Source: Thalassospira xianhensis MCCC 1A02616 (lineage in GTDB: Bacteria > Pseudomonadota > Alphaproteobacteria > Rhodospirillales > Thalassospiraceae). From it: a DNA stretch of 64,000 nt. The notes under the pieces are model-generated. The model ran no database searches and was not told where the DNA came from. It saw nothing but the letters and a program-made list of their open reading frames with translations. Where the stretch lies: positions 62,001-126,000 of the forward strand of contig NZ_JPWA01000014.1 in NCBI RefSeq assembly GCF_003326475.1. The letters run 5' to 3'. Below are positions 1-8,166 of this stretch, piece by piece; positions within the stretch are counted from its first letter, which is position 1, and each line of letters opens with the position of its first letter. Made by a program: the position numbers and the translations under genes.

Positions 1-86
1 CGTTTCCGGGCCATATGCCGGACCATAAACCTGTAACCGACCACCGGCGTCATATCGCCGGTGGCAAAACAGGAGAGGTCGTCATC

Positions 87-401
87 ATGTGTCAGATCTA
101 TTCCGGCACCGATCCCGAACTTTATCAATCTGTCAGTCGCTCGCTTCGCATCAATGGTATGGTCACGAGTGTCCGGCTCGAACAACGCTTCTGGCAAATC
201 CTTGATGAAATTGCCGCTGGCGAAGGGTTCAGCACACCGCAATTTCTCGGCAAGCTGCACGACGAAGTCGTCAGCCAGCGCGATGACATTCCCAACTTCG
301 CATCGCTTCTGCGCGTGGTCTGCACCGTCTATCTCGAACATCAGGCGGGAATTGCGGCTACGCCGGAAACGACAAAACCCGCCAGACGTCTGGCGGGCTG
401 A
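87..401 (+). CDS. Ribbon-helix-helix domain protein (RHH_4 type)
   Basis: A 104-residue protein. It has the core 'SLRINGMVTSVRLEQRFW' followed by 'LDEIAAGEG', which is typical of the RHH_4 family (alphaproteobacterial arylsulfate-sulfotransferase-like or aryl-associated small RHH proteins). The basic strand and two helices should form a dimeric DNA-binding fold, so a small regulator is likely; its target is unknown. An ATG further upstream at 15 is in frame, but the ATG at 87 is preceded by the strong ribosome site AGGAGAGG at 71-78 and starts at the conserved region. The last codons form one arm of a terminator hairpin. It is convergent with the next gene. Confidence 0.8.
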   Translation: MCQIYSGTDPELYQSVSRSLRINGMVTSVRLEQRFWQILDEIAAGEGFSTPQFLGKLHDEVVSQRDDIPNFASLLRVVCTVYLEHQAGIAATPETTKPARRLAG

Positions 402-411
402 TCAGTTTTTT
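378..411 (+). terminator. Intrinsic terminator overlapping the end of the RHH gene
   Basis: A perfect palindrome CCCGCCAGA / TCTGGCGGG at 378-397 covers the last codons and stop of the RHH gene. It is followed by a T-run at 405-411. Because it is symmetrical it may also stop transcripts arriving from the other strand. Confidence 0.6.
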
Positions 412-426
412 CGGTGTTGTGGTCTG

Positions 427-1368
427 TCAGTTAAGCCAGGACGCAATTTCGCGCGTGCTGAAACCGCCACTTGACTGCATGGATGGCACGCCAGGGCGCC
501 TCAGGGCTGGTTGCTGCGGCTTGATGATCGCGTTGCGGCTTTGCAAGCCGGCCGCTGCACCATAATCCAGTGACGCACCGCCAAACCAGTTTTTTGACGT
601 TTCCGGCACGTCTGTTGTGGCCGTTTTTGCCCGTGCCTTGCTTTCGTATATCCAGCGCAATTCCTGTTTCAGGGTCTGGTATTCCGGCGTATCCGGGGCA
701 GAGTTAACCTCGTTAACAATCTGCACCTTGACCATCTGCGGAAACTTGTCGAGCCGCTCCAGCAGCATGAATTTCACGCTTGGCCGTACCGCATCCGAGC
801 GCATCAGCTTCATCACCAACCGGCGATAAATATCGATCCGCAGATTGCCATGCGACGCCAGTTCGATGAATTCCTCGACAAATTCGCGCGCGGCCATCTT
901 GCCATCAAGCAGGGCGCGCAAATTGCCCGCCATTGCCCGGCGATAGGCTTCGCGAATTTCAACAACATGGTTGCTTGCGCGATTTCGTACAAGCTGGAAG
1001 GCTTCCGGACTGAATGCATTGCGCGATAACAGCTTGGCACAATCTGCCACCAGCTCGTGCTTGGTTGCATCCGATACGACTTCAAAAACCCCCGTAATCA
1101 GTTCCTTGCATTTGGCGTGCGGCCCCATGCGGATCGCCGCGGCCAGGGCCATCGGGCTTTCCGGGTCCTTGGTCGCAATCACGGCAAGCGCAAGCGGATC
1201 GTCATACTGCATCAATGCCAGATCATTGCTCAGCAAATGCTCCGGCATCAAAAGGCGCTGCTGGGCCCCTGCCCCGGTAACGGTCAGCGGTTCACCGCTA
1301 AGATAATTGTCTTTGATGGAAAGGGCGTATTTCAACCCGTCGTAGGAGATTCCGAGATCCTTGTGCAT
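427..1368 (-). CDS. Conserved helical protein of unknown function (313 aa)
   Basis: I do not recognise a named family. The protein is almost entirely alpha-helical by composition up to about residue 245 and has a low-complexity tail rich in Gly, Gln, Pro and Ser. It has no signal peptide or membrane segment, so it is probably cytoplasmic. It starts 5 bases after the stop of the DUF2336-like gene, so the two are almost certainly one operon. Both proteins look like repeat-type helical scaffolds (motifs such as 'DPLALAVIATKDPES' resemble HEAT-like repeats), which suggests a structural or partner role. This is inference from appearance only. Confidence 0.75.
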   Translation of the reverse strand: MHKDLGISYDGLKYALSIKDNYLSGEPLTVTGAGAQQRLLMPEHLLSNDLALMQYDDPLALAVIATKDPESPMALAAAIRMGPHAKCKELITGVFEVVSDATKHELVADCAKLLSRNAFSPEAFQLVRNRASNHVVEIREAYRRAMAGNLRALLDGKMAAREFVEEFIELASHGNLRIDIYRRLVMKLMRSDAVRPSVKFMLLERLDKFPQMVKVQIVNEVNSAPDTPEYQTLKQELRWIYESKARAKTATTDVPETSKNWFGGASLDYGAAAGLQSRNAIIKPQQPALRRPGVPSMQSSGGFSTREIASWLN

Positions 1369-1373
1369 CCCGT

Positions 1374-2837
1374 TTATTCTCCCTTCGGCCCCTGGGGTCG
1401 CTCATCCGACAGGCGGCGTGTACGACCAGATTTCTCCGAACTGCGTGACGATGTGGCCCCCGCAGCACGACCACGCGGCCCGGAAGGCTGAAGCTCGTTG
1501 AAGAAATCAATATACCAGTCCATATCCGTCGATGCCATGGCATAACGACCGCCCGCAGCCGGGCGCTCGATGCTGTCTTCGGGGATTGCGGCACTCATTT
1601 GCAAAACGACGGCCGACGGGGCTGACATGCCCGCACGCCATGCCAGCGCGGTAATCGCGCGCGCACTTCCCGAATCAAGGATTTTGGAAACGATTGCCGC
1701 AGGCATCTGCGCATAATGCGCAAGGCTCTGAACCACAAGCGCGTCTTCATTGCGCGACAGCGCATCAAGAATATAGTGATCAACGGTTACCGGCTCGGCA
1801 ACACCGCCCTGTTCGCCCGCGTCATCCTGCATCGCATCGTCAAGATCCTGCCCGGACGATACCGGTGCCGTGCGATTCACGATACGGTTTTCGAACTTTG
1901 CCTTTTCAATGCGCTGACGCACCGACTGGCGCATGGCACGTGCCACTTCGGCCCGCATACGGCCCCGTTCAACCAGCGTATCAAACAGCGACGCCAGAAT
2001 GAAATGCGCCACACGACGCTGCGCCTGACGTGAAATCTTGTTGCGACCATCCATCATTTCACCAAGCGGTGTTTTACTGGATGTCTCTTTCTTGCTGCCG
2101 AACTGCGGGGTCAGGGCAACCACATTGCGCGGCGCGTCATCCGATGACAGCAACCGGTTCAGCAACCCTCCCTTTTCCTTTTCCGAACGATCCCGTGCCA
2201 GACGAGCCTGTGCGGCGGCTTCCTGTTCAGCTTCAAGTTTTTCGGCTGCAGTCTGAACGAACTCACCACGTCCGCGCAGAATATCCAGGAAATCCGCATC
2301 GCTCAGAAGTTCAACATATTCCCCAAGCGATACCCGGCCAATCGCCGCAATATCTTGACGCAGGCGCATCGCGGCCTGACGGGTCATGTAAGGTGTATGG
2401 CTCAGTTCCTGCTCGATCAGGGCAATGACCTGCGGGCGATAACAATCGGCCATGTTGCCAATTGCGGTAACGAACTCCTCGACCATGTCGAGGCGCTCGG
2501 ACGGGCTAAGCTCGCTCAGATGGCGCCGCAGGCGGCGCGCCACATCCATGCGGACATCGCTGTCAAAATCAGGCAGGCCGTCTTGATCCTCGTCATCATC
2601 GACAAGATCGGCAGACATGCGCGCGGCATAGTCGATTCCGCTTTGGGCAGCCTGCTCATCTGAATCTTTTTTACGCGGGATTCGGGCTGCACGCGAATTT
2701 GCCTGCTCGGCCGCACCAAACTCGTCTGGCGCGATGCTCCGGACCGTTTCCGCCAGATCACGAAGCTTGGCCGCCGACTTGTCGTCAAGCGCGCCGTCAT
2801 CCTTCGATTTCTGCCGATTGAACATCCAGTTCAGCAT
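1374..2837 (-). CDS. DUF2336-like protein (487 aa)
   Basis: The segment near residues 350-430 ('DALSRNEDALVVQSLAHYAQ' followed by 'IVSKILDSGSARAITALAWRAGM') resembles the DUF2336 family, a helical alphaproteobacterial domain of unknown function often found near two-component genes. The N-terminal 60 residues and the segment around 190-250 are charged and probably disordered or coiled-coil (AEKLEAEQEAAAQARLARD). The C-terminal 40 residues are Arg/Ser/Gly-rich. No signal peptide is seen. It is the first gene of a two-gene operon with the 313-aa protein. The function is unknown, and assignment to DUF2336 rests on motif resemblance. Confidence 0.75.
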   Translation of the reverse strand: MLNWMFNRQKSKDDGALDDKSAAKLRDLAETVRSIAPDEFGAAEQANSRAARIPRKKDSDEQAAQSGIDYAARMSADLVDDDEDQDGLPDFDSDVRMDVARRLRRHLSELSPSERLDMVEEFVTAIGNMADCYRPQVIALIEQELSHTPYMTRQAAMRLRQDIAAIGRVSLGEYVELLSDADFLDILRGRGEFVQTAAEKLEAEQEAAAQARLARDRSEKEKGGLLNRLLSSDDAPRNVVALTPQFGSKKETSSKTPLGEMMDGRNKISRQAQRRVAHFILASLFDTLVERGRMRAEVARAMRQSVRQRIEKAKFENRIVNRTAPVSSGQDLDDAMQDDAGEQGGVAEPVTVDHYILDALSRNEDALVVQSLAHYAQMPAAIVSKILDSGSARAITALAWRAGMSAPSAVVLQMSAAIPEDSIERPAAGGRYAMASTDMDWYIDFFNELQPSGPRGRAAGATSSRSSEKSGRTRRLSDERPQGPKGE

Positions 2838-3130
2838 TATCGCAGCAATTCCCCTGATCCCCTGCCTTGCGGCATATCGGCGCCAACCCCTTGCAACACC
2901 GACGTTTTTTATCTGGTCTTGGATTGCTTATAGCAAAGCAATCCTCCCCAAACAACAATACAAGAGCCAAAAACCTTTTAAACTCATGGTCATGGCTCAA
3001 TCCCCGCAAAACACGAAGATATATGCCATAACACTGTGACTATTACGGCAAACACTCAAAAAAGCATTAACAATACAGTCCACTATCCGGCGATATAACA
3101 GGCTTCCCGGTTTTATTCATACATCGGCAT
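2838..3130. other. Intergenic region, no gene seen
   Basis: About 290 bases between the DUF2336-like gene start and the pyruvate kinase terminator. The composition becomes AT-rich towards 2930-3100. It must hold the promoter of the minus-strand two-gene operon. No RNA gene or conserved ORF was recognised. Confidence 0.5.
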
Positions 3131-3160
3131 AAAAAACGGGCGGCATATTGCCGCCCGTTC
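3131..3160 (-). terminator. Intrinsic terminator of pyk
   Basis: Read on the minus strand, an ACGGGCGGCA / TGCCGCCCGT stem with a 3-base loop is followed directly by six T residues. It lies just downstream of the pyruvate kinase stop. Confidence 0.85.
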
Positions 3161-3183
3161 CGTTTCATCACGCAATGGTCTGA

Positions 3184-4608
3184 TCAGCTTTTCGATGTCA
3201 GCCACGCAATGCGCAAAATATTGGTAGCCCCCGGCGTACCGAATGGCACGCCAGCCGTAATCACCAGCGAATCACCAGCACCTGCAAATTCTTCGCGCTT
3301 GGCAACTTCGCAGGCGATGCCGACCATTTCGGCAAAGTTGGTTGCATCACGGGTGAATACCGCATGCACCCCCCAGCAGAGCGTCATACGACGTGCTGTC
3401 TGGATTTTCGGTGTCAGCCCAAGGATCGGAACTTCCGGCCGTTCACGCGCCGCGCGAAGCGATGTCGATCCCGACGTGGTATAGGTCACTACGGCCTTGG
3501 CACCAATCGTACCAGCCACCTGACGGGCCGCCGCACTGATCGCGTCCGGCGCGTTATGCTCGGGATCCGGACGGTTGGCATCACGCAGACGGTAATAAAG
3601 TTCGTCCTGTTCGACCCGGATCATGATCCGGTCCATGATGCTGACGGTTTCGATCGGATATTTGCCAACCGCACTTTCCGCCGAAAGCATCACCGCATCG
3701 GCACCATCATAAATGGCGGTTGCAACGTCCGATGCCTCGGCACGGGTCGGTGCCGGGTTGGTAACCATCGAGTCCAGCATCTGGGTCGCAACAATCACCG
3801 GCTTGCCGGCTTCGCGGCAGGCCTTGATGATGCGTTTCTGCAGGATCGGAACATCTTCCGGCGGGCATTCAACGCCAAGATCGCCACGTGCGACCATGAT
3901 GATGTCCGAAAGGGCGACGATTTCGTCAAGATGTTCAATCGCCTGCGGCTTTTCCAGTTTGGAAACAATCGCCGCACGACCATTGATGATCTTGCGTGCT
4001 TCGGCAACGTCTTCGGGACGCTGGACGAAGGACAGCGCGACGAAATCAACCCCCATCTCAAGACCGTAATCCAGATCAATACGATCCTTGTCGGTCAGGG
4101 GCGACATCGGCAACATCACGTCAGGCAGGTTAACGCCCTTGCGGTTCGACAGCGGCCCACCGGTAATAACGGTGCACTCCGCTGATTTGCTATCGCATTT
4201 TTCCACCCGCATACGCAGCTTGCCATCGTCAAGCAACAGGTTCGCACCGGGCTTGAGTGCTGCAAAAACTTCGGGATGGGGCAATGAAACTCGGGTTTTA
4301 TCCCCCGGTTTCTTGTCCATATCGAAATGGAAGGTCGCACCAGCTTCAAGTTCGATCTTTTCGTCGGCAAAGGTACCGCAGCGGATCTTTGGCCCCTGCA
4401 AATCCATCAGCACGCCAATCGGACGGCCAAGCTTGGCCTCGACTTCGCGGATTGTTTCAAAACGCGCCTGATGCTCTGCATGTTCACCATGCGAGAAATT
4501 CAGCCGGAATACATCAACACCCGCCTTGACGATCTTTTCCAGAGTTTCCGGATGAGAGCTCGCTGGCCCCAGGGTTGCGATGATCTTCGCCTTACGTTGT
4601 CGGCGCAT
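3184..4608 (-). CDS. pyk: Pyruvate kinase
   Basis: It catalyses the last step of glycolysis, phosphoenolpyruvate + ADP to pyruvate + ATP, in the cytoplasm. The 474-residue length is normal for bacterial type enzymes. Visible motifs are 'RLNFSHG' in the N-terminal barrel, 'MDLQGPKIR' leading into the B domain, the catalytic lysine in 'VSKLEKPQ', the Mg-binding 'MVARGDLGVE', and 'VATQMLDSM' with 'APTRAEASDVA'. The C-terminal domain contains 'TTSGSTS'. The start at 'MRRQRKAKIIATLGPAS' places the first strand close to the N-terminus as usual. It is monocistronic, with its own terminator. Confidence 0.97.
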   Translation of the reverse strand: MRRQRKAKIIATLGPASSHPETLEKIVKAGVDVFRLNFSHGEHAEHQARFETIREVEAKLGRPIGVLMDLQGPKIRCGTFADEKIELEAGATFHFDMDKKPGDKTRVSLPHPEVFAALKPGANLLLDDGKLRMRVEKCDSKSAECTVITGGPLSNRKGVNLPDVMLPMSPLTDKDRIDLDYGLEMGVDFVALSFVQRPEDVAEARKIINGRAAIVSKLEKPQAIEHLDEIVALSDIIMVARGDLGVECPPEDVPILQKRIIKACREAGKPVIVATQMLDSMVTNPAPTRAEASDVATAIYDGADAVMLSAESAVGKYPIETVSIMDRIMIRVEQDELYYRLRDANRPDPEHNAPDAISAAARQVAGTIGAKAVVTYTTSGSTSLRAARERPEVPILGLTPKIQTARRMTLCWGVHAVFTRDATNFAEMVGIACEVAKREEFAGAGDSLVITAGVPFGTPGATNILRIAWLTSKS

Positions 4609-4917
4609 CGGCTCTTACCTCTTGTTTTTTGGTTTCCATTGGGTCTCTCCGCTTCGGCCATAGCTTCCCGGCGAGGCGTCGAGACGTCCTGATTTTTTTC
4701 TGGGGGTAACCCCTTAATAGTCAATCAGTCCCTGTTTGAACAGGGACTTTTCGCTAAATGCCTTTACAAAAATGTGATTTTTCGCTGGACAATTACAAGC
4801 AGGCACTCCTTTAAAGAAGCAGTGCAGCATTTAAAAGCTGGCCGCCGGCCCTGCCCGGCAATCGCATTGACAACCACGCGATAGAAACAGCGCGCAGACA
4901 GATCGGGGACCGGACAA
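4609..4917. other. Divergent intergenic region between pyk and the deaminase gene
   Basis: About 310 bases with no gene. It contains two small hairpins: GGGG-TAA-CCCC near 4703-4713, and AGTCCCTG / CAGGGACT at 4727-4748 followed by a short T-run. The second resembles a weak plus-strand terminator although no plus-strand gene precedes it; it could end a short unannotated transcript or be part of the pyk upstream region. Confidence 0.4.
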
Positions 4918-5412
4918 ATGAGCAAATGGCATCATCGTTTCCTGGGACTGGCATCCCATATTGCCGAATGGTCAAAGGACCGCAGCACCCAGGTCGGCGC
5001 CGTTGTCATCGGCCCCAAAAAGGAAATTCGCGCCGTCGGCTATAACGGCTTTCCGCGCGGCGTTGACGACAATATCGAAAGCCGCCATCAACGCCCGGAA
5101 AAATACGCCTATACCGAACATGCCGAACGCAATGCGATCTATAACGCCAGCTACACCGGCACGTCGCTTGACGGGTGCGCGCTTTATGTCACCCACTTCC
5201 CGTGTTGTGACTGCGCACGCGCCATCATTCAGGCGGGCATCGCCGAGGTTTTTGTCGATAAAAGCAAACTCACGCCTGATTTTCTGGAACGCTGGCAGCA
5301 GGACATGACCATCTCGACCGAAATGTTTGGCGAGGCAGGTGTGGCCGTTCAGGTCATTGACGAAGAAGGCACAACCGAACCCCTTCCCGATGCCGTTCCG
5401 GATCATTCCTGA
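4918..5412 (+). CDS. dCMP deaminase family protein
   Basis: A zinc-dependent deaminase of the cytidine/deoxycytidylate family, 164 residues. The zinc site is visible as His68-Ala-Glu70 ('EHAERNA'; Glu70 is the proton shuttle) and the PCxxC motif at 95-99 (Cys96 and Cys99). The N-terminal 'STQVGAVV' strand and the 'GYNGFPRG' loop are typical of dCMP deaminases of the ComEB / T4 type, which convert dCMP to dUMP for thymidylate synthesis. The family also includes enzymes of modified-nucleotide metabolism, so the exact substrate is not proven. It appears monocistronic. Confidence 0.85.
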   Translation: MSKWHHRFLGLASHIAEWSKDRSTQVGAVVIGPKKEIRAVGYNGFPRGVDDNIESRHQRPEKYAYTEHAERNAIYNASYTGTSLDGCALYVTHFPCCDCARAIIQAGIAEVFVDKSKLTPDFLERWQQDMTISTEMFGEAGVAVQVIDEEGTTEPLPDAVPDHS

Positions 5413-5473
5413 TCGTCCCCTTTTAATTTTGTCTGCTCGCCCAATATACGGTGATCTGTGGGATTACGAGCAC

Positions 5474-5503
5474 GAACAAAAAGAACGTAAACGTCGTTTG
5501 TTC
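5474..5503. repeat. Inverted repeat upstream of the receiver-domain gene
   Basis: A perfect 7-bp inverted repeat, GAACAAA at 5474-5480 and TTTGTTC at 5497-5503, lies between the deaminase gene and the receiver gene. A TAGTAC direct repeat with an 11-bp period follows at 5602-5618. These could be operator sites for the receiver/Hpt-like pair. The remaining intergenic sequence (5413-5690) shows no gene. Confidence 0.35.
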
Positions 5504-5690
5504 AATACCTGCACAAGGTTAGGCGTCAGTATTTGTCAGATTTTCCTGCTGATAAAACACCGCTTTGGCCTTGCCGCTAATCAGACAAAGGTATAAGCAT
5601 TTAGTACCACGGTAGTACGATCATCACGCAGAAAAGGTCCTGACCGGAACAAGGACCGGGATCGTGACGACGCACAGGATAGAAGGCCGG

Positions 5691-6188
5691 ATGAGCGCAA
5701 AGATCGATTTCAGTAAAATCAGTTTTCTGGTCGTCGATGGCGACAAGATTTCGGCCCAGGTAGTTTTCGATACCCTTTCGTATCTAGGTGCGACAGCCGT
5801 ACAGCGTGTGCGATCCCCGAACGATGCGTTCGAGGTTCTCCGGACCCAGCAGATTGATATCATCGTCACGGAATGGCGCCTGCGCGGAATGGATGGCCTT
5901 GAATTCCTTGATGTTCTCAGGAATTCCGTCAACTCACCCAACCGCTTCATTCCGGTAATCATGTTGACGGCACATTCGGAGCAACGATACGTCACAACTG
6001 CACGTGATCTCGGCATTACGGAATTTCTTGCCAAACCGTTCAATGCCAAGGCACTTTACAGTAGACTGGTATCAGTCATTACCCGTCCGCGGCATTTCGT
6101 GAATACCGGCACCTATTTCGGTCCGGATCGCCGCCGCAGACAGGTCGCCTTCGATGGGCCTGACAGACGGAGCCCTGATGACGAATGA
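5691..6188 (+). CDS. Receiver-domain protein with Glu in place of the phospho-acceptor Asp
   Basis: A stand-alone CheY-like receiver of 165 residues. The fold markers are the first strand 'FLVVDGD' (Asp16, Gly17, Asp18), the end of strand 3 'IIVTEW', the 'GMDG' turn at 66-69, Thr93 in 'VIMLTAHS' and the conserved Lys115 in 'FLAKPF'. The residue that is normally the phosphorylated Asp is Glu61, and one of the two acidic Mg ligands is Gly17. It therefore probably cannot be phosphorylated normally and may be locked in an active-like state. A basic tail with 'FGPDRRRR' and 'GPDRR' follows. No output domain is present. The ATG at 5691 has AAGG at 5684-5687; a GTG at 5664 is an alternative. Its stop overlaps the next gene by 4 bases. 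Confidence 0.85.
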   Translation: MSAKIDFSKISFLVVDGDKISAQVVFDTLSYLGATAVQRVRSPNDAFEVLRTQQIDIIVTEWRLRGMDGLEFLDVLRNSVNSPNRFIPVIMLTAHSEQRYVTTARDLGITEFLAKPFNAKALYSRLVSVITRPRHFVNTGTYFGPDRRRRQVAFDGPDRRSPDDE

Positions 6189-6733
6189 CCCATTATGATT
6201 GGGGGACCGGAGCAATCGTGACGCCCGAAAAGAAAAAGAAAAAAGCCCAGATCATTCCGCCACAGACGGATCTGAAGCGGCGTGCGGTCAATTTCGTCAA
6301 GGGCTTTGACATCAATCTGTCCCCCGAACAGCTCGAAGAACTCGAAAAAGTCGTTCAGCGCAGCACCGAGACTTTCGTCCGCGATATCGGCAAGGAACTT
6401 GCCGATTGCCGGAAACTCGTTGTCGATGCTGTCAGCAACAATTCAAAGGCACCAACCGCACTGGAAAACAGTGCCGACCTCGCCTATTCGGTCAAGGCAC
6501 TTGGCGGCACGTTCCAGTATCCGCTGATGACGCAAATTGCAAAATCGCTTGAAATCTTTGTTGCCGACCGGACCACGGCCAATATGAAGCAGCTTCTGGT
6601 CATTCAGCTTCACATTGATTCTCTTTATGTCATTCTGGCAAGCCGCGTCACCGGGTTTGGCACCACCGTCGAACAGGCAACCGTCGCTGCCCTGACAAAG
6701 CTCGCCGAACGCTACGAATTACCGCGCGAATAA
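6185..6733 (+). CDS. Hpt-like helical protein lacking the phospho-histidine
   Basis: A 182-residue protein with a lysine-rich N-terminus (five Lys at 16-20) and a helical body. The segment 'SADLAYSVKALGGTFQYPL' (residues 96-114) resembles the active helix of histidine phosphotransfer (Hpt) domains, whose core is A-H-x-L-K-G. Here the His position is Tyr101 while Lys104 is kept. I infer a non-phosphorylatable Hpt-like domain that may bind a receiver. It is translationally coupled to the upstream degenerate receiver by an ATGA overlap, so the two proteins are probably partners. Assignment as Hpt is from motif resemblance and should be treated as moderate. Confidence 0.7.
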   Translation: MTHYDWGTGAIVTPEKKKKKAQIIPPQTDLKRRAVNFVKGFDINLSPEQLEELEKVVQRSTETFVRDIGKELADCRKLVVDAVSNNSKAPTALENSADLAYSVKALGGTFQYPLMTQIAKSLEIFVADRTTANMKQLLVIQLHIDSLYVILASRVTGFGTTVEQATVAALTKLAERYELPRE

Positions 6734-6778
6734 CCGGATTCTCGCGATACGGTGACGGCCCGCCATTGGCTGCGCATT

Positions 6779-7123
6779 TCACTGCGCATCCCTGCCTCCT
6801 TTTATCACCGGAAACATCATCTGCCTGGCTGCATTCCGGTCGTCATCATCAATGGCGCGGTCGATATGCGCATCAATCCGTTCCAGCCGTTCGGTAATAT
6901 CGGGCAGACGATCCATGATCCATTGCCGGACATCATCATTGTCTCCGGTCAATGCCGCGTTCTGACCGCTCCACAACAGCACCAGACTGCGCACGATCCG
7001 CAGATCGCACATCGCCATCTCGCCCGAACGGTTTGAAGACGGCGCTGTTGACGGCTTCGTTGCAAGATGGGTCGCCAAACCGGCGTCTATGTCGTCAAGC
7101 ACGGCAAGGATCGTATCGGTCAT
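6779..7123 (-). CDS. Hypothetical protein (114 aa)
   Basis: The open frame extends upstream to 7330, but protein-like sequence begins near 'MTDTILAVLDDIDAGLA' at 7123, preceded by a purine-rich AGCGGGGG. The rest is helical, with a run such as 'WIMDRLPDITERLERIDAHI' that looks amphipathic. No family is recognised. It lies convergent to the Hpt-like gene and has no obvious partners. An alternative start is 7150. Confidence 0.5.
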   Translation of the reverse strand: MTDTILAVLDDIDAGLATHLATKPSTAPSSNRSGEMAMCDLRIVRSLVLLWSGQNAALTGDNDDVRQWIMDRLPDITERLERIDAHIDRAIDDDDRNAARQMMFPVIKGGRDAQ

Positions 7124-7338
7124 CAGGCCCCCGCTTCGGTTATCCGCCATCAGGGCCCCCCGTCCCGTTTTTGAATCATCCCAAACTTTTACATCTGCTT
7201 GCCTGCTTGTACTTTGATCAGCATCAAACAGGTCGCAACACAATCTGCCACCACCACCCAAGGGATACATTTTGCACCACACAAAACGCGCCATGGTGTC
7301 AGCATTCAAAAAAGTGTCGGACACGACCAAAAAAGGTC

Positions 7339-7367
7339 TTGCGCCCCCTCGGAGCTGCTGTTAGAAA
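7339..7367 (+). promoter_or_regulatory. Promoter of first tRNA-Asp gene
   Basis: TTGCGC at 7339-7344 and TAGAAA at 7362-7367, separated by exactly 17 bases, lie 16 bases before the tRNA. The second copy has the same layout, which supports the assignment. Confidence 0.65.
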
Positions 7368-7383
7368 CCGCGCCACACACCGA

Positions 7384-7460
<77 letters not shown>

Positions 7461-7489
7461 CTTTCCTCCTGATGGAAAGTTCAAAAAAG

Positions 7490-7519
7490 ACGCCACGGTT
7501 CGCCGTTGGCGTTTTTTTG
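7490..7519 (+). terminator. Terminator of first tRNA-Asp gene
   Basis: ACGCCACGG pairs with CCGTTGGCGT (one bulged T) around a TTCG tetraloop, followed by a run of seven T residues. Confidence 0.85.
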
Positions 7520-7747
7520 TTTCTCCCCCTTATTCTTATTGAACCGGCATGCGGACGAGCGCCACGGCGTTCATCACTCATGCGCGACATTTCGCAAAAA
7601 CAGGCAAGTCGATTTTCCAATCCTGTGCTGCGCGAAAACGGCATCGCCACCGTAGCGCCAAAGTATTCGGACACCCGGTTTTCAACGCATTTGCAATGCC
7701 CCTTTTATCCAGACCAATCAGGGCTTCATTTTTTTGAAAAAAAGCCC

Positions 7748-7776
7748 TTGCCAGACCGAACCACCCCTTATATAAA
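7748..7776 (+). promoter_or_regulatory. Promoter of second tRNA-Asp gene
   Basis: TTGCCA at 7748-7753 and TATAAA at 7771-7776 with a 17-base spacer, 14 bases before the tRNA. The sequence between the -10 and the tRNA (AACCGCGCCACAC) is shared with the first copy. Confidence 0.75.
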
Positions 7777-7790
7777 CCGCGCCACACCAA

Positions 7791-7867
<77 letters not shown>

Positions 7868-7886
7868 CTCTTTTTAAAGAGTACGG

Positions 7887-7913
7887 AAAGTCGCTTTAAC
7901 AGCGGCTTTTTTT
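7887..7913 (+). terminator. Terminator of second tRNA-Asp gene
   Basis: AAAGTCGCT and AGCGGCTTT form a nine-pair stem (one G-T pair) around TTAAC, followed by T residues. Confidence 0.8.
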
Positions 7914-8166
7914 GTGCCTGAAATCTGGCCCCTTCTCATCCCAAACTGCTCTCCGGGCCATCCCCGATCCAGTCGTCACAACCGACACGAGAACAGGCAA
8001 GATACCACATAATATCTTGCGTGCTTTTTAGGCATTCCTGACCGTCTGGTCATTGATTAATCGTATAATTTATGCTTCGCTCTGCAGGTTCTAGTCGAAG
8101 ATCACGCAGGTCGCCCCACTTAGAATGGCCTGCTGACCCAACAAACAACAAAACGGGAGGCGCAAA
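7914..8166. promoter_or_regulatory. Upstream region of the peptide importer operon
   Basis: No gene seen. A perfect -10 TATAAT is at 8064-8069, about 100 bases before the binding-protein start, but no good -35 sits 17 bases upstream of it, so it may need an activator. A ribosome site GGGAGG at 8155-8160 precedes the ATG at 8167. Confidence 0.45.
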
